Below, one piece after another: positions 48,424-59,828 of a stretch of DNA of 64,000 bases. The position numbers and the translations under genes were made by a program. The first letter of the stretch is position 1, and every line of letters begins with the position of its first letter. This DNA is from Prostheceraeus crozeri (Eukaryota > Platyhelminthes > Polycladida > Euryleptidae): the NCBI GenBank assembly GCA_907163375.1, contig CAJQUW010014303.1, positions 124,001 to 188,000 on the forward strand, written 5' to 3'. Below the pieces are notes generated by a model. The model was not told where the DNA came from, did not search any database, and saw nothing but the letters and a program-made list of their open reading frames with translations.

Positions 48424-49975
48424 GGTCGGCAAAAATAAGTGGGACACGTATTTTTCAGTGTCATTTCTTCCATCAAATGACTTTAGAATGTTGTGCATCT
48501 AATTGATCGGTATTATTCTCGTTAAGTAACCACCATTAGTGATCAATTTTCCACTAGCACTTCATTATAAGTTTACTTCATGTCATTCAGGTAAAATTTA
48601 GGCCCACTCAAGTCATTGAATGCCCAATAGGCACAGAAAGGCAAAAACACAATTTCGGAAACCCTCCCACTTTATAAGTTATTTAGCTTCAAAATCATCA
48701 TGCCTTATTAATAGTGACAAATATTCAATTGAAACATTCGACATTTCATAATTTTGTGATTAATGATTTGTCTTGAATGTCTGTCAGTAAGCCATAGTAG
48801 GCCTATCGATCTTCTGTCATCATCACTGAAAAAAAAACAATTTTGTCGTAGAATAACTTTATTGAAAGGCAAATAAACTGATCCAAAGCTCATCAATACC
48901 TGATGTGTCCTTCTCTTGCTGCAATACACCTCTCGATTCGATCAGGCATGGAATCGACGAGATTTTCACAGATTGTGATGACATCATCACAGTGGTGGGC
49001 AGTGTTCAAAAACCATCGGATTGCCTCTGATTTCTGCTGAATTCCCAGCTTACGAAATTGATTTTTGAGGCAACCCCACAGGTTCTCAATGGCGTTTAAA
49101 TCAGGACTATTTCCTGGCCATTGCAATACTTCAAACCCTTTCGAAATCATGATCGATTTCACCCTCATTGCAGTGTGGCATAGGGCCAAATCGTGCTGGT
49201 ATACCCAATCAGTTCCTTCGTACCATTCTGCTGACTGGGGCACAACACGATGCTGCAGTGCGGTCAGATACTGGTCAGCGTTCATTGAGCCCTCGCAAAG
49301 GTGGGGTCGTCCCATTCCTTGGAAGCTCATGCAGCCCCAGAACATGAGTTTTACAGGATGCTTAAACTGCTGGCGCATATGGACCTCTGACACGGCTTCA
49401 TTCCACGACCGACGAACGAATTGTGTCTGGGGAGGCTGCAACTCTACCATCGTCTCGTCCGAGAAAATAACCTGCAATAAAAATTGTAGTTTTACATTTT
49501 ATCTGTGGATATAATTTTGACATCAACTTACTGATCTCCACATATCAATGGTCTAATCCTGGTGATCATTGCCCACTGCAGACGCTTAGCCTTCATGTTG
49601 TCAGTTAGAACTTGGCATGGTATTGGTTTACACGCACTTCGACCCGCCTCAGTCAGTCGATTCCTAACAGTTCGCTCGCTAAGGTTTGTCCCGAATGCTG
49701 ACATCTCTCTTTGGATGTCCACAGAATTGGCATGAGGATTGCGTTTGCTGATCCGGACAATCATTCGGTCTTCAGCTTCAGTTGTTGCTGGATGACGACC
49801 ACACAAAGACTTTTGCGATTCATGCGAACCAGTTTCTTCGTACGATTTCACTACTCTCCCAACAGCACTCTTTGTAACATTCAAGTCATCGGCAATTTCA
49901 CGTATGGATTTGAAGGTATTCTTTCTCAAAGTAATAATTTTGTCAGGTTGCTCATTATTGGAGGTGTCTCAAAGA
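48424..49975 (-). mobile_element. Tc1-like element, 5' end truncated
   Basis: Minus-strand Tc1/mariner-type transposon. Its 3' end carries a probable terminal repeat gtcggcaaaaataagtggga at about 48427, after a TA. The transposase gene lies at 48893-49974. The other terminal repeat is missing: the text passes into a hAT fragment near 49975-50035. Confidence 0.75.
48896..49974 (-). pseudogene. Tc1-like transposase
   Basis: The N-terminal part reads KSIREIADDLNVTKSAVGRV (helix-turn-helix), CGRHPATT (GRPR-like hook) and ERTVRNRLTEAG (second HTH). The catalytic part reads VIFSDETM (first Asp), WVYQHDLALCHTA (second Asp) and WPGNSPDLNAIENLWG (final Glu), so all three catalytic residues of a DD34E-type enzyme remain. 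The two halves are separated at about 49478-49531 by 53 bp with GTAAGT and a pyrimidine-rich CAG end, like a tiny intron, and the frames differ across it, so a frameshift exists as well. The start codon region is lost. Probably inactive. Confidence 0.85.
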
Positions 49976-50034
49976 TTCAATTGACTTCAATAGCGCGATA
50001 ATGACTTAATCTTGCTTGCTTTTCATTGTTATCA

Positions 50035-50720
50035 GTACAGATTGACCCCAGCTTGTCCATAGAAATACATTGTTTGTCCATAAATGAAGTAACTAAGTCG
50101 ATAACATCAGCTGCTTTGGTGGTCGTAATGAGTGGTTTGCAAAAAAGAAATTCTTCTTTTATATCGGACTCATGAAAATAACGTACAAATGCAATCAACT
50201 GGCTGCATTGGGAACAGTCTGTAGACTCGTCTAATTGCATACTGATTCTAAATGGGCTAGCTTTGATTTCTGAAACCACCTGATTGAGTATGTCGGTCGC
50301 TATGTCGTCGATCCGGCGTTTAATGACGTTATCCGACAGTGGAATGGTTTCCAGAGTTTTACGATGCTGCTCGCCGCCCATAAGTTGAACCATTTCTAGT
50401 GCACAAGGTTTGATTAAACTTTCTCCGATTGTGTGTGGCTTTTTCGCTGTGGCTATTCGATAGGCGACACGATACGACTCTTCAAGTGCTGGCTTTTTGG
50501 TAGGCATGAACCCGTGGTTCGTCAGCTTACCACCAGTCTGAAACCTGGCCTTCTTCAGACGGAACTGATCGGTCGAATCATTAACGTGAAGAGGGTGGTC
50601 GTTCTGGAGATGAGATTTCATTCTCGTTGGCTTTATATAATCGTTACAAAATGTCTTTCCACATAAGAAACACTGCGGCTTGTCGAAACCATCACTGCCC
50701 AGTATGCTTGTAAATCCGAA
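50035..50720 (-). pseudogene. hAT transposase (ZBED5/FAM200-like), N-terminal half
   Basis: Starts with a BED-like finger (CFLCGKTF...KSHLQNDHPLH, about 50600-50680) and continues ESYRVAYRIATAKKPHTIGE, SDNVIKRRIDDIATDI, FRISMQLDESTD (first catalytic Asp region) and LFCKPLITTTKAADVI, ending at KLGSICTD. The next expected block (GAPAM..) is lost at the junction near 50030. This layout is that of Buster-type hAT transposases, relatives of the domesticated ZBED5 and FAM200 genes. Confidence 0.85.
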
Positions 50721-51034
50721 ATTTGTATATCCAGAATTATATTTGCAGTTTTTTAGGCGGCATTGTACTCCAATAAAATGATTAATCCAAAGACAATAAA
50801 AAAAATCATTCTGTGTGTGCTGTATAATTCAGATACCGAAGTCATTCAGTGTGCAGAGGCGCGGCGTAACTACTGAAGGTGTGTAGCGTTTGCGGTTGTG
50901 TATCTAAGACCGAGCGCACGCGAAAGAAAACTAGTCATATCGCAGAACGTGAAGCCCAGTGTGTTATTCTAAGACAGCAGCGTCACAAATCCTCACAAAG
51001 GCAATACAGTTTATGGAAGAGCAGCGGCGCTCCC

Positions 51035-51065
51035 ATGGAGAGAGAGAGAGAGAGAGAGAAAAAGT
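51035..51065. repeat. (GA)n microsatellite
   Basis: About eleven GA units followed by an A-run, within the 5' untranslated region of the hAT element. Confidence 0.9.
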
Positions 51066-51281
51066 CAAAGCGCACCTGTGATCACGTGACACGGCGACCG
51101 CAGTAGCCAGCGATAAAACTTAACACTCAACTGTCTGGCAAAGCACTTAAAGGGTCACTGCCGTGTAACACTAGAAAGCACTACTCCTTTTTCAAAATGT
51201 TTGAGAGCTTATTCTGATACCCCTTTTGGCGTTCGTTGGTACCCCTTAGGGGTACTAGTAACCCCCGGTTGGGAACCTGTG

Positions 51282-52443
51282 TTCTGTGGAGTCCGTTTCA
51301 GGTGCATAATCTGATGACTTACAGCATGGGCACTCAGAGGAAGACTTTTGGCACGGAACACAGGTTGGCCCAATCAATTATGTTTTTGTTGTCTGCACTC
51401 AGATTAACACCTTTCGAAATTGCTTTAAGCGGCATCCGTTGCTGAGCAACTGGTTGTGTGCACTGAAAAATCAAAATAGTGATGTTCTACAGGCAAATCA
51501 TCATTACTTCCAGGCTGGTGAAATGCATGTAGGTCGTAACCATCTATTATATCGTTTTTGGTCTAAAGACAAATAGGAAACAAGTGTTGCTTTAATTTTA
51601 TCATTTTATTACTTATAAAAAGATGCAGAATGAATAGTGTTTTGTAAAACAATAAAACATTACACATTCTAGTTGTGGCGGCGATTCTGCATTATTTTTC
51701 GTTGAAAGTAAAGCTGTCATTTTAGCATGTTTTTGAAATCCTTTAGAACTACTCAAACCTACCATATTGATGGAAATAGCTTGTCAAATATAGTGAAATA
51801 TTGATTCAAATAGCCCATGCTCTATCTGCAGTATTTCATTTATGCAATTTTAATGATATCCATTAGGCAAACTTAGCATGACAGATTAATAAAGCTACAC
51901 CCACTAATTTTGCAATTAACTATTCGGAAATTTCTGGAACTAGCTGAACTAGCCTGCCTATAGGAGGGATTATAATCTCAATACTGGTTAATTCATGCGG
52001 AGTTTGATTAAAAGCAACGCTAGAAATTTTGAACAATTTTTTTCAAAAAATAAAAAGGATAATTCATAATACTTCTTCATGCTCCATGTTTTTTGCTATT
52101 CCATATTCTGAGTTGATGAACACCAAGTCCTTGCTTCCTATTCTTGATGCGACAACGTACAACATCCCATGTGGGAAACCAGGTCTCATGTTGTAAAGAT
52201 GCAAGCCTACGATGCTAAATGCTTGACCCTGAGCGAGGCTTTTTAAATTATTTGTTGCTGCAAAGCATGGTCTAACAAGAAATTGGAATAGGAAACGATT
52301 GCCTGGTCGGATGATGAAATGATAGCGATATCTGCTAGAATTTTTCGCGTCCGTCTGACGGCAAAACAGATCCAATTAAAGGGCAAACCTGACTTTGACT
52401 ACGAAAATTTGCAGCGAAAAGCACAGTTCTACTTCCGAATGCT
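51282..52443. other. no gene recognised
   Basis: Intergenic AT-rich DNA. Short frames at 52064-52375 (minus) have no recognisable domain. Confidence 0.35.
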
Positions 52444-52520
52444 GCTCATCGATAGCCCAGTTGGGCAGAGCGTTGGCCAAGAATGCCAGACGTCGGTGGT
52501 TCAAATCCACCAAGACGTGC
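52444..52520 (+). repeat. tRNA-derived SINE head or tRNA pseudogene
   Basis: Contains an A-box-like TAGCCCAGTTGGGCAGAGCG and a B-box-like GGTTCAAATCC. The T arm GGTGG-TTCAAAT-CCACC is perfect and a 4-bp anticodon stem closes a 7-base loop, but the loop lacks T33 and the acceptor stem has two mismatches. So it is not a working tRNA gene; it resembles the head of a tRNA-derived SINE. Confidence 0.6.
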
Positions 52521-52730
52521 TTTCCGTCTATGAAATTATCATCACAGCTATTGTTGTTTGCTGTGTGGACTAAGTTCCCGCTTCAAAATATAGTGCTGCC
52601 TATGGATTACTGATATCTTGATGTTAGTAGTTTAACTTGACGGTTAATGCTATGTTGTCTTGGGGGATGAAGTCATCTGAATGGATTGCGCAGAATCTTG
52701 AATTGAGTGCATCTACCCCGTCGTCGTTCT

Positions 52731-52800
52731 GTCAATGGCTCTGTAGGTAGAGCGGTGGCATAGAACATCAACGGTCAGTAGCTGCAATCCATCGAGACGC
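52731..52800 (+). repeat. second, weaker tRNA-like sequence
   Basis: TGGCTCTGTAGGTAGAGCGG resembles a tRNA A box, and gctgcaatccatc a decayed B box about 40 bp later. It could be a second, older SINE head 290 bp after the first. Confidence 0.35.
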
Positions 52801-53490
52801 GCAATTATTTTTCGTCTGTGAAATTCAGAAAATGCTTGCAGTGACTGGTTAATCAATTCTGGTGGCTACGGAAAGTCGTCAACTTTATGCGTACCTCGAA
52901 CGAATTTTTGTCACGGGTAAACTTTGTTGCCTGGTAAACTGCATATTATCCACGCTACCCATCGATGTCTGAGACATTAAATTTCCTATGTGATATCGTA
53001 GTGCTATTGGCAAGTCTGAATTTCAAGCAATTGTAGGTGCTTCTTCATATAGATCCTGAGTTGATCAATTTCGCGTTGCTTTCACACACTGCCTGGGATA
53101 TCGTCCTAAACGTGTTGTTCTCTTTAGCATTTTCCCAAAAATGATGTATCAAAAATGTAATTCGATTATATCATTACTTCAATGCGCATAATATCAAGAA
53201 CTGAGAAAAATATTTTGAATTTGAAGACACAACTGTCTTTTTCTAAAATGTTGGAAAAAGTATTTCAATATCATGTTTTTTTAAAAAGTTACAGGGCGAA
53301 TGCGTGGACAAATAATACATTTCGAAAATTTGTCAAGCAGTTTTGAAGAATTTCACAATTGTTGTTTGACAACTGATTTTGAATGCACACTGAAAAGTTA
53401 ATATCAGGGCTAGATTTTTTAAACAAATATTCAATTATCATATTTTTAGAGTCAAAATTGAATCTGAAAATTCACTAAATTTTTTTCTAG
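52801..53490. other. no gene recognised
   Basis: AT-rich intergenic DNA, nothing recognised. Confidence 0.35.
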
Positions 53491-53599
53491 AAGATTGATA
53501 TGCAATATTAGCGTCGTTGCTATCCGGCATTGTGAGAGTTTTGAATATAATGTTTTAATTCAAACAAAAATTTTATTGTGTCAACGGAATACCTTGTAT

Positions 53600-54118
53600 G
53601 CTTATGGTCAATTGCCATTACCAGTAGTAGTAGGCGAAATGACTGCACTTGCTGTCACCTTGAATAACAAGCTACCGTGGGATAATCATGTTGCAAATGT
53701 GGTCAAGAAATGCAACCGCTGATTCTTCATCTTGCGTACACTGAAGCATTTTATGAGTGTGAATGATTGAAATCTTGTGTATACTGGCATCATTCAATCG
53801 ATATTAGAATATTCTTGTACGATTGTGCGCTTACCTAAGCGGCTTAGTAAAAAGATACAAAGTATTGATTATGGGGCCTTCAAGCTTACATGTATATATG
53901 GAAATCGTATGGAAAATAATAGACTTTGCTACGTTAGAAATCGTCTCCAATACCGTCGCGAATTCTTCAGCCTGACTATTTAAGAATGTGGCTTTTAACA
54001 GAAACCACGTCATTCATCAATACATACCTGAGCGCTTACATCATCCCAAACATCTCCGATTCAAACTGACCGGGACTGATAAATATAAATGCTCATTCCT
54101 CTTACTTCCACGATCATG
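53600..54118 (+). mobile_element. CR1-like LINE fragment, C-terminal RT region
   Basis: Reads LAVTLNNKLPWDNHVANVVKKCNR, LVYTGIIQSILEYSCTIVRL, LSKKIQSIDYGAFKL and NRLQYRREFF, then in another frame IHQYIPERLHHPKHLRFKLT up to a stop at 54116. These are the thumb and C-terminal landmarks of CR1/L2-like LINEs and resemble, in layout, the fragment at 2942-3836. It is 5'-truncated and has at least two frame breaks. Confidence 0.8.
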
Positions 54119-54589
54119 AATCACAAATATGTGTAGTAATATGTCATTGGACTTTGGATGTGTAAAATACACGGTGATGTGAGTTTCATCTCTTTCTTCT
54201 TTGGAAATGATTTTACTATTAGCAATATGTGACATTTTGTGCAATTCTTTGTAAATTATGATTTCCATTCCTTTTGACAATAACACTACTGTTATTATTT
54301 TTTTGCATTACTACCGCATTTCTTTGTTTAATCTCCCAACTTCCTACAAACGCCCACATTTAGAAGTACTTATATCCAACTTAAAACTGCCCATCCCAGT
54401 ATCTAAGTCAACCATCGTCACCAGTGGCGTCGCGTGCTCCCTGACCATAGGACTTCACTCGGCATTACTATTTCTATATCTTTAGTATTTTTTTATGTTT
54501 CAACATTAATTTTCACAAAAGATGAATTTTTAATAACAATTTTCCGAACATTTTTTTAAAGTCAAGTGTAAGTGCACATGAGAAATTGA
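54119..54589. other. no gene recognised
   Basis: Probably LINE 3' end plus intergenic DNA; no further structure recognised. Confidence 0.3.
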
Positions 54590-54654
54590 TTACTCTTGTC
54601 GCTTAACCGCCTTGCTCGAGGAGCTGAGATCATTCTCCGTCCAGACCACATTTT
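54590..54654 (-). CDS. possible terminal exon of an unrecognised minus-strand gene
   Basis: On the minus strand the acceptor ttttttctccag precedes 65 nt. Joined in phase 1 to the exon at 54805-54903 they read ENVVWTENDLSSSSKAVK and end in TAA. The phase match, good acceptor and low-complexity Ser/Lys-rich C-terminus support a real 3' end. No family recognised. Confidence 0.4.
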
Positions 54655-54804
54655 CTGGAGAAAAAAAGGAGGCAAGGCCAACAGTTTCTTGCGTTTCTCA
54701 CGGCCGGTCAGCCACTCATGTGTTTGAAATTTTGATGCATTAAAATGTCTTCTGCATTTCTTTCTCTGTGAGTACTTTCAATTTTATATCAGGTGTTGAC
54801 CTAC

Positions 54805-54903
54805 CTTGCTTGACGACTGTCATCTTTTCAGCATATTCCCTTGGGACGAACGATGTGGTTATGATCTCATCTGCAGTGCTAAACGTAGTGTCACATAAAT
54901 CAC
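54805..54903 (-). CDS. possible penultimate exon of the same minus-strand gene
   Basis: A 99-nt phase-1 symmetric exon on the minus strand, with acceptor aatttgtttttag and donor gtaggt. It encodes DLCDTTFSTADEIITTSF followed by a short charged stretch. The composition is protein-like and the phase fits the exon at 54590-54654. Upstream exons were not found, and no domain is recognised. Confidence 0.4.
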
Positions 54904-57149
54904 CTAAAAACAAATTATGGAATTCTACCGAATCTGGGTGTTTGAGTCAGATGCATTGCTCTGCATTTATTGGAGAACGCTCGTCATCTGATCGCAGTCT
55001 TGTCTGAACGTCAGCCATCTGCTACTGCTGACGTAGTGGCCTCTCTGACATAAAGCGAATCCAGGAACAATTGGGTTGCGCTTCCCTTTTTATATTTAGG
55101 TACCGCGCCTCGATCAAGAATTGCGTAGAATTTCATTGCAAAAATTGGAGAAGGCAAAGCATAATGTCTATCGAGAAAGCCAATACTGGCGCGGGCGCGT
55201 GCGCTTACTGCCTCACATGCACACAACTCTCTTTCGCTGTCTGAACATCAATGCTCCGTCTGAACACACGACCAGCTTGTGTGTCTAATTGTTCGAAGAA
55301 AACAGCTGTGATTCAAGCACGTGCTGCAAAACTGGAGGTTGAGCGTCTGATTTTTTAGACGGAAAGCCGTGCACAGCTATCACGAGAAGCTATCGAATTT
55401 AAATGAATGATAACACTTTTCATTTTTATAAATGTTGGTAAATAATTTTTGAGGATGCGCCGAAGGCCTCGCAGGTACGTAGAAGACGCCACTGATCGTC
55501 ACTTACTATCAGTTGCGGCAGCTTTCTGCGGTATGCATAAGCCAGTCAATCTCATCACACATTCTACTATAGCCTATTTATCATACTTTTCTACTCTGAA
55601 TGATGCATACTCGCACACAGCGTGCTGCGTAAAATTGAGGCGTCATGGGCTGATATCATTGTTCAGTTCCTGATCGATTTTTATCATTGAACTGATTAAA
55701 TGACAAGATAAGTTCGCTCAAGGTAGTGGTGGACAACTAAGTTGGGACAGAGGGCCACCAATTTTAAAAGTCAGAAATGTGATTAAAATTCCGTATTTCG
55801 TGCATTTTAGTTTCATAAGGACTGCTTCATTATAAACAGTAGTCGCATGTCATTGCATGACATAATTGCACATGAAAGTGTATACAGCAGCATGGTACGC
55901 AACTAATTTGCTCATTATGACGTAATTATAATTTTGATATTATAAAATATAGTGAGAATGGATTTCACCTAACAAAAAAACGGAAGTCTTTCCTTTGTGT
56001 TGCTAAATTATGACAATGTGAGCTAATTATGACAATGGTCAGGTGTGTCATGGATCACACATGTCAAGTTTTACTGAACCACTTCCAATGCTGGAAAACA
56101 GCAACTTAACCGGTTTTTATGCGGCTACTTGCGGGAACTTGCAAAAACAAAAATGATGTCAGTCTTTTTTTGTTGCACTGTAACAAGAGGAAGCGAAATC
56201 TTCGCATTGAAATAATTGATAATTGAAGTAACTTATTAATCGCACTACATAATTCCAGCACAATTGTTTGTTTACAAATGTTGTTTAAAAAGCCGACAAT
56301 AGTTGACCCATCAGGCTAATATATCAGTCATTTTTCATGAATTTACTGTGTTTTACACAAGTTAGGGGGTTGACAAAAAATAGAAGATTTACCTATGACA
56401 TATTTCAAAACCGAAGGCGGATGTGATACAAATTATTCAGACAAAGACTCATACAAAATCTGTGGAATATGCAATGCTACTGTACATGTTACTAATTTCA
56501 CATGTTATTTTAGGATATAATTCCTGGTTAGATTCTACTAAACTACTATCATTATCCCCAACTCATCAATTTCATATTCACGATATTTCATTTCTTCTAT
56601 TAACACATTGCGAACGCGGACAAATGCATTGATATAATGTAGACCTACTAATTCTTCCACGTAAAGATTGGTAAAACTTTCTGATCGGCGCTTCTATAGG
56701 ATTAGGTAAGTATGAAATCCTCTGTAGTAAACCAACTTTCTTCGGCTAACGGCTCGGAAAATTGGTTCACGACATCAGATTTCAAATAAATGAATCCCAT
56801 AGAGTTGGCGGTTAGCATAATACAAAGCTACAGGTGTGAGCTCATGATCTGAGTTCAATCTGACATGATTGATGTGAAGTGATGCCGTATATGAGCTTTC
56901 CGTGTTTGTTTTTCTTACGTGCATGTATAAATGCTCGAGTGATGGAATCAAAATGTTGTGAGCTGATTCATGTAGGCTACATGAACATTAAAGTGATAAT
57001 GATTTTTTTCAAAATGTAGCAAGAAAACTTCATGCATGTTATGTTATACAAAAGCTCATTTTATACAAGAATAAAATGGCAAAACATGCATGCAGTCAAT
57101 AATTTCATCTAATTTCCGGCATCCTGGCCACGGTTGGCGCAATCTCCAG
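54904..57149. other. no gene recognised
   Basis: Would be intron of the minus-strand candidate gene or intergenic DNA. Short frames at 55011-55226 and 55449-55673 show no recognisable domain. Confidence 0.3.
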
Positions 57150-57236
57150 GCGTGCGGAAGTCATTGAATATATGAAGCGAGAGAACTTTATGATAAATTG
57201 TCAGATGGCTGGACTTAGTGTGGATCAGTGTGTTAG
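57150..57236 (+). CDS. candidate host exon, + strand (87 nt)
   Basis: Between acceptor caatctccag and donor gtaaaa lie 87 nt that are open in phase 2-2 and encode RAEVIEYMKRENF and MAGLSVDQCVR. Length divisible by three and protein-like composition are the only support. I do not recognise the family and found no partner exons. Confidence 0.3.
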
Positions 57237-57997
57237 GTAAAAATTAAATTTCTCACTCAATTTCAATAACTGAAAATACTAAATTTGTCTGTATTAATAT
57301 TTCAAGATTTATTGGAAATGATTTGTGTATTACACCGCACTATTACTTAGAATAACTGTCTCATTTTCTAAAATATGAGTTTGTGCATTCTACTTACAAA
57401 CAAAGCAAGAATCAAGACAAATTGAAAAGCAGAAGAAAGATCCTGTCAGTGTTCTATACAGAACGGATTAATTAACTTTCGAGTTTTTGCATCGCAACCT
57501 AGCTTTCTTGAATAGCAGTTTTTTAGAAATTCTTGAAAAACTCTAAGACTTTCTTATTGGAAGAACAACTCCATTGCAATTCTGTCAGTCAAAATTGCGC
57601 GTTACATTGTAGCTGAAGTCCGCTAACGTGCGAATAACACATATAATGAAATATGAAAATTATTTGTATAATATATATTTTTTATATTATATAAAAAATG
57701 TAAGATAGTCCTGAAAATGACTCATTAAGCGTTCACTGGACAGTGCGCACGTGTTCTCAAAAGTTCACACAGACAAGAATGAAAATATATAAAACTTGAC
57801 AGAACAACACTAAAACAAATATATACAAGAATACATACAAGGGGCTCATCAGCAAGATGACCAACTGCTTTCGTCTTGTTTCGGGTCCTTCAACATCTTG
57901 GACGAATAAGCAGTGGCGGACCCACGCCATAGGCGTATCCCATAAAACAAAAATAAAATGCACAGAAATAACGGTGCTCAAAATACTGTGGATGCAC
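57237..57997. other. no gene recognised
   Basis: AT-rich DNA including a TA-rich stretch near 57660-57700. Confidence 0.35.
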
Positions 57998-58995
57998 TCA
58001 AATTATACCACATTGGACGGACCATTTTCTGCTTGAAAACAAGCCAAACTTTAGCAGGAGTGAAAAATGCTTACGTAGAAGTTTTTCCCTGCATCTTCTT
58101 AAATCACATAAAAGATAGTCTCTTCTTGTAAACAATTGGCATGTGATTTTAATCTTATCAACAGCATAGCATAAATGTGAGCAGATACGTAAATATCTTA
58201 AAACTTGACCTGCAAAAATTGTACTACCCATATAAGAAGGAAGAAGACATTCTGGAAAGATGAACAATACAACTTCAAAAGGGAAATCATCAATCTTGTG
58301 ATACACTGATGAGTGGACTCCATCTTTAAAATCACTGATATGTTCATCTAAATAAGCTACACATTTGTTGTTTTTCCCGTTTCTTTCCGCAATCAAATCA
58401 TCCGGGTAGATTTGCATTAACAAACTGTCAAAGTTTTGATAATGAGAGATGCATTAGTCATCTATATATCTCGTATTGAGTGACAATAACTTTGCAAGGC
58501 CAAATTTCTTGATTGATGCCAACTTTTTCATGAACACAAATTCACAATGGAGAAGAAAACGATCTGCCAACAAAGGGCAACAACTTCCACCCATTGGAAC
58601 TCCTCGAATCTGCTTAAAAATAAGTGCGCCAAAAACCACATAAACTTCAGATATGGTGAAACCAACAGCGTCTTTAAATTGTGCAAGATCAAAACCATGA
58701 TAGCCATTATACATTCTCCTAGAGAAAAAACTGCGATTCCATCCGACACACAAATATTTTCCCGAAGCAGAATCGAAAACTAAATCAAACAGTAGGAACA
58801 GGTGACAAACAATATCAGTTTGTCCAATATTAGTATACAGCGTCGAAAAATCGTAAACTTGAAACGAAAAGAACCTTATTACTTGAATTAACAATTTCTA
58901 AAAATTCCAAAAAAGACTTAATACTCCATAAATACCGGAGACCACTATTTTTCTATCGATCTGATCGGACAGCCGGACAGTTTTGTAGGCAATAA
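57998..58995 (-). pseudogene. second Penelope-like reverse transcriptase fragment
   Basis: Minus strand. Segments read LRYLWSIKSFLEFLEIVNSS, VYDFSTLYTNIGQTDIV, ALIFKQIRGVPMGGSCCPLL, RYIDD, IYPDDLIAERN and VLRYLRICSHL. DFSTLYTNI, GVPMG and RYIDD in this order identify a Penelope-like RT. It belongs to a different lineage from the copy at 5302-7072, whose text differs throughout. No GIY-YIG part is seen. The reading frame is broken about twice. Confidence 0.82.
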
Positions 58996-59828
58996 GTGTA
59001 CAGTACAATGCTGTGTGAAAGTTTCAGGTACGACTTCGTTCCCTGCCTCCCACTGTCACTGTTGATTGTTCTAAAAATTTATTTTCTTTCTTTAAAATCT
59101 TTCATAAAAAATAGATTAAAGAAAGTAGATTACACTGTAGTGCGCCTTTATGCAATGCTAATACTTTTCGTCATCTATTCAATTTATTCAAATATCAGCG
59201 CCGGACTTATGATTATATTAACTGTGGACTCGTTCGTATCCTTCAATTTTGATTATACAACTTTCCTTTGAGCAATTTTGATCATGATTTTTTACTACTT
59301 TGCTAGGAGTTGCCGAATGTCGGACCAATTTGTTGATGCAAAAATATGTCAAATACATATTTGACCTTGATCGCTAGTGCTCGTTTAGCCGCACTCGTCG
59401 GTTAGCTTCGGTAAAAGGTGTGAATTTCAAAAGCATACAAGTATAACTAGTTGTCTTGTATGAAATTGCGATGTGGAAATCATGACCTAGCAGTTAAAAC
59501 TGGATGTTATAGAAATCGATTGAGCTATGACGAAAGATTGTGCAGTTTATGCGATGATAGAACAGTTGAAACTGTATACCATTTCATTTGTAAATGTGCA
59601 TTGTACAATGATATCAGGGGCCTATTTCATGACGCTTACAATCATTGTAAATTGTAATTTTACGATGACAAGCCAAATTTACAATGCCAGAGGAAGACGA
59701 AAGTCAATTTCATGAGTGACAATTGATCGATTTGTGAATTGTAATCGACTGGCTTCAATTGTAAAAGACCGCAGCACGCTTGTCCTCACAGTGAATGTGC
59801 TATCGCCGCTTCATATACAGCCATCAAA

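Larger units (their letters stand above)
50030..51281 (-). mobile_element. Buster-like hAT element, 3' half missing
   Basis: On the minus strand the element starts at about 51281 with CACAGGTTCCCAACCGGGGG, the common hAT end that resembles CAGTGGTTCCCAACC. The transposase gene follows. It stops abruptly near 50030 inside the gene, beside the truncated Tc1 element. No right terminus is found in the window. Confidence 0.78.

Noticed and set aside
52444-52520. Functional tRNA gene
   Set aside because: Loop lacks T33 and the acceptor stem has mismatches; the sequence fits a SINE head better.
58310-58330. cactgatgagtgg as a hammerhead core
   Set aside because: It lies inside the coding text of the second Penelope-like RT and lacks the flanking helices.
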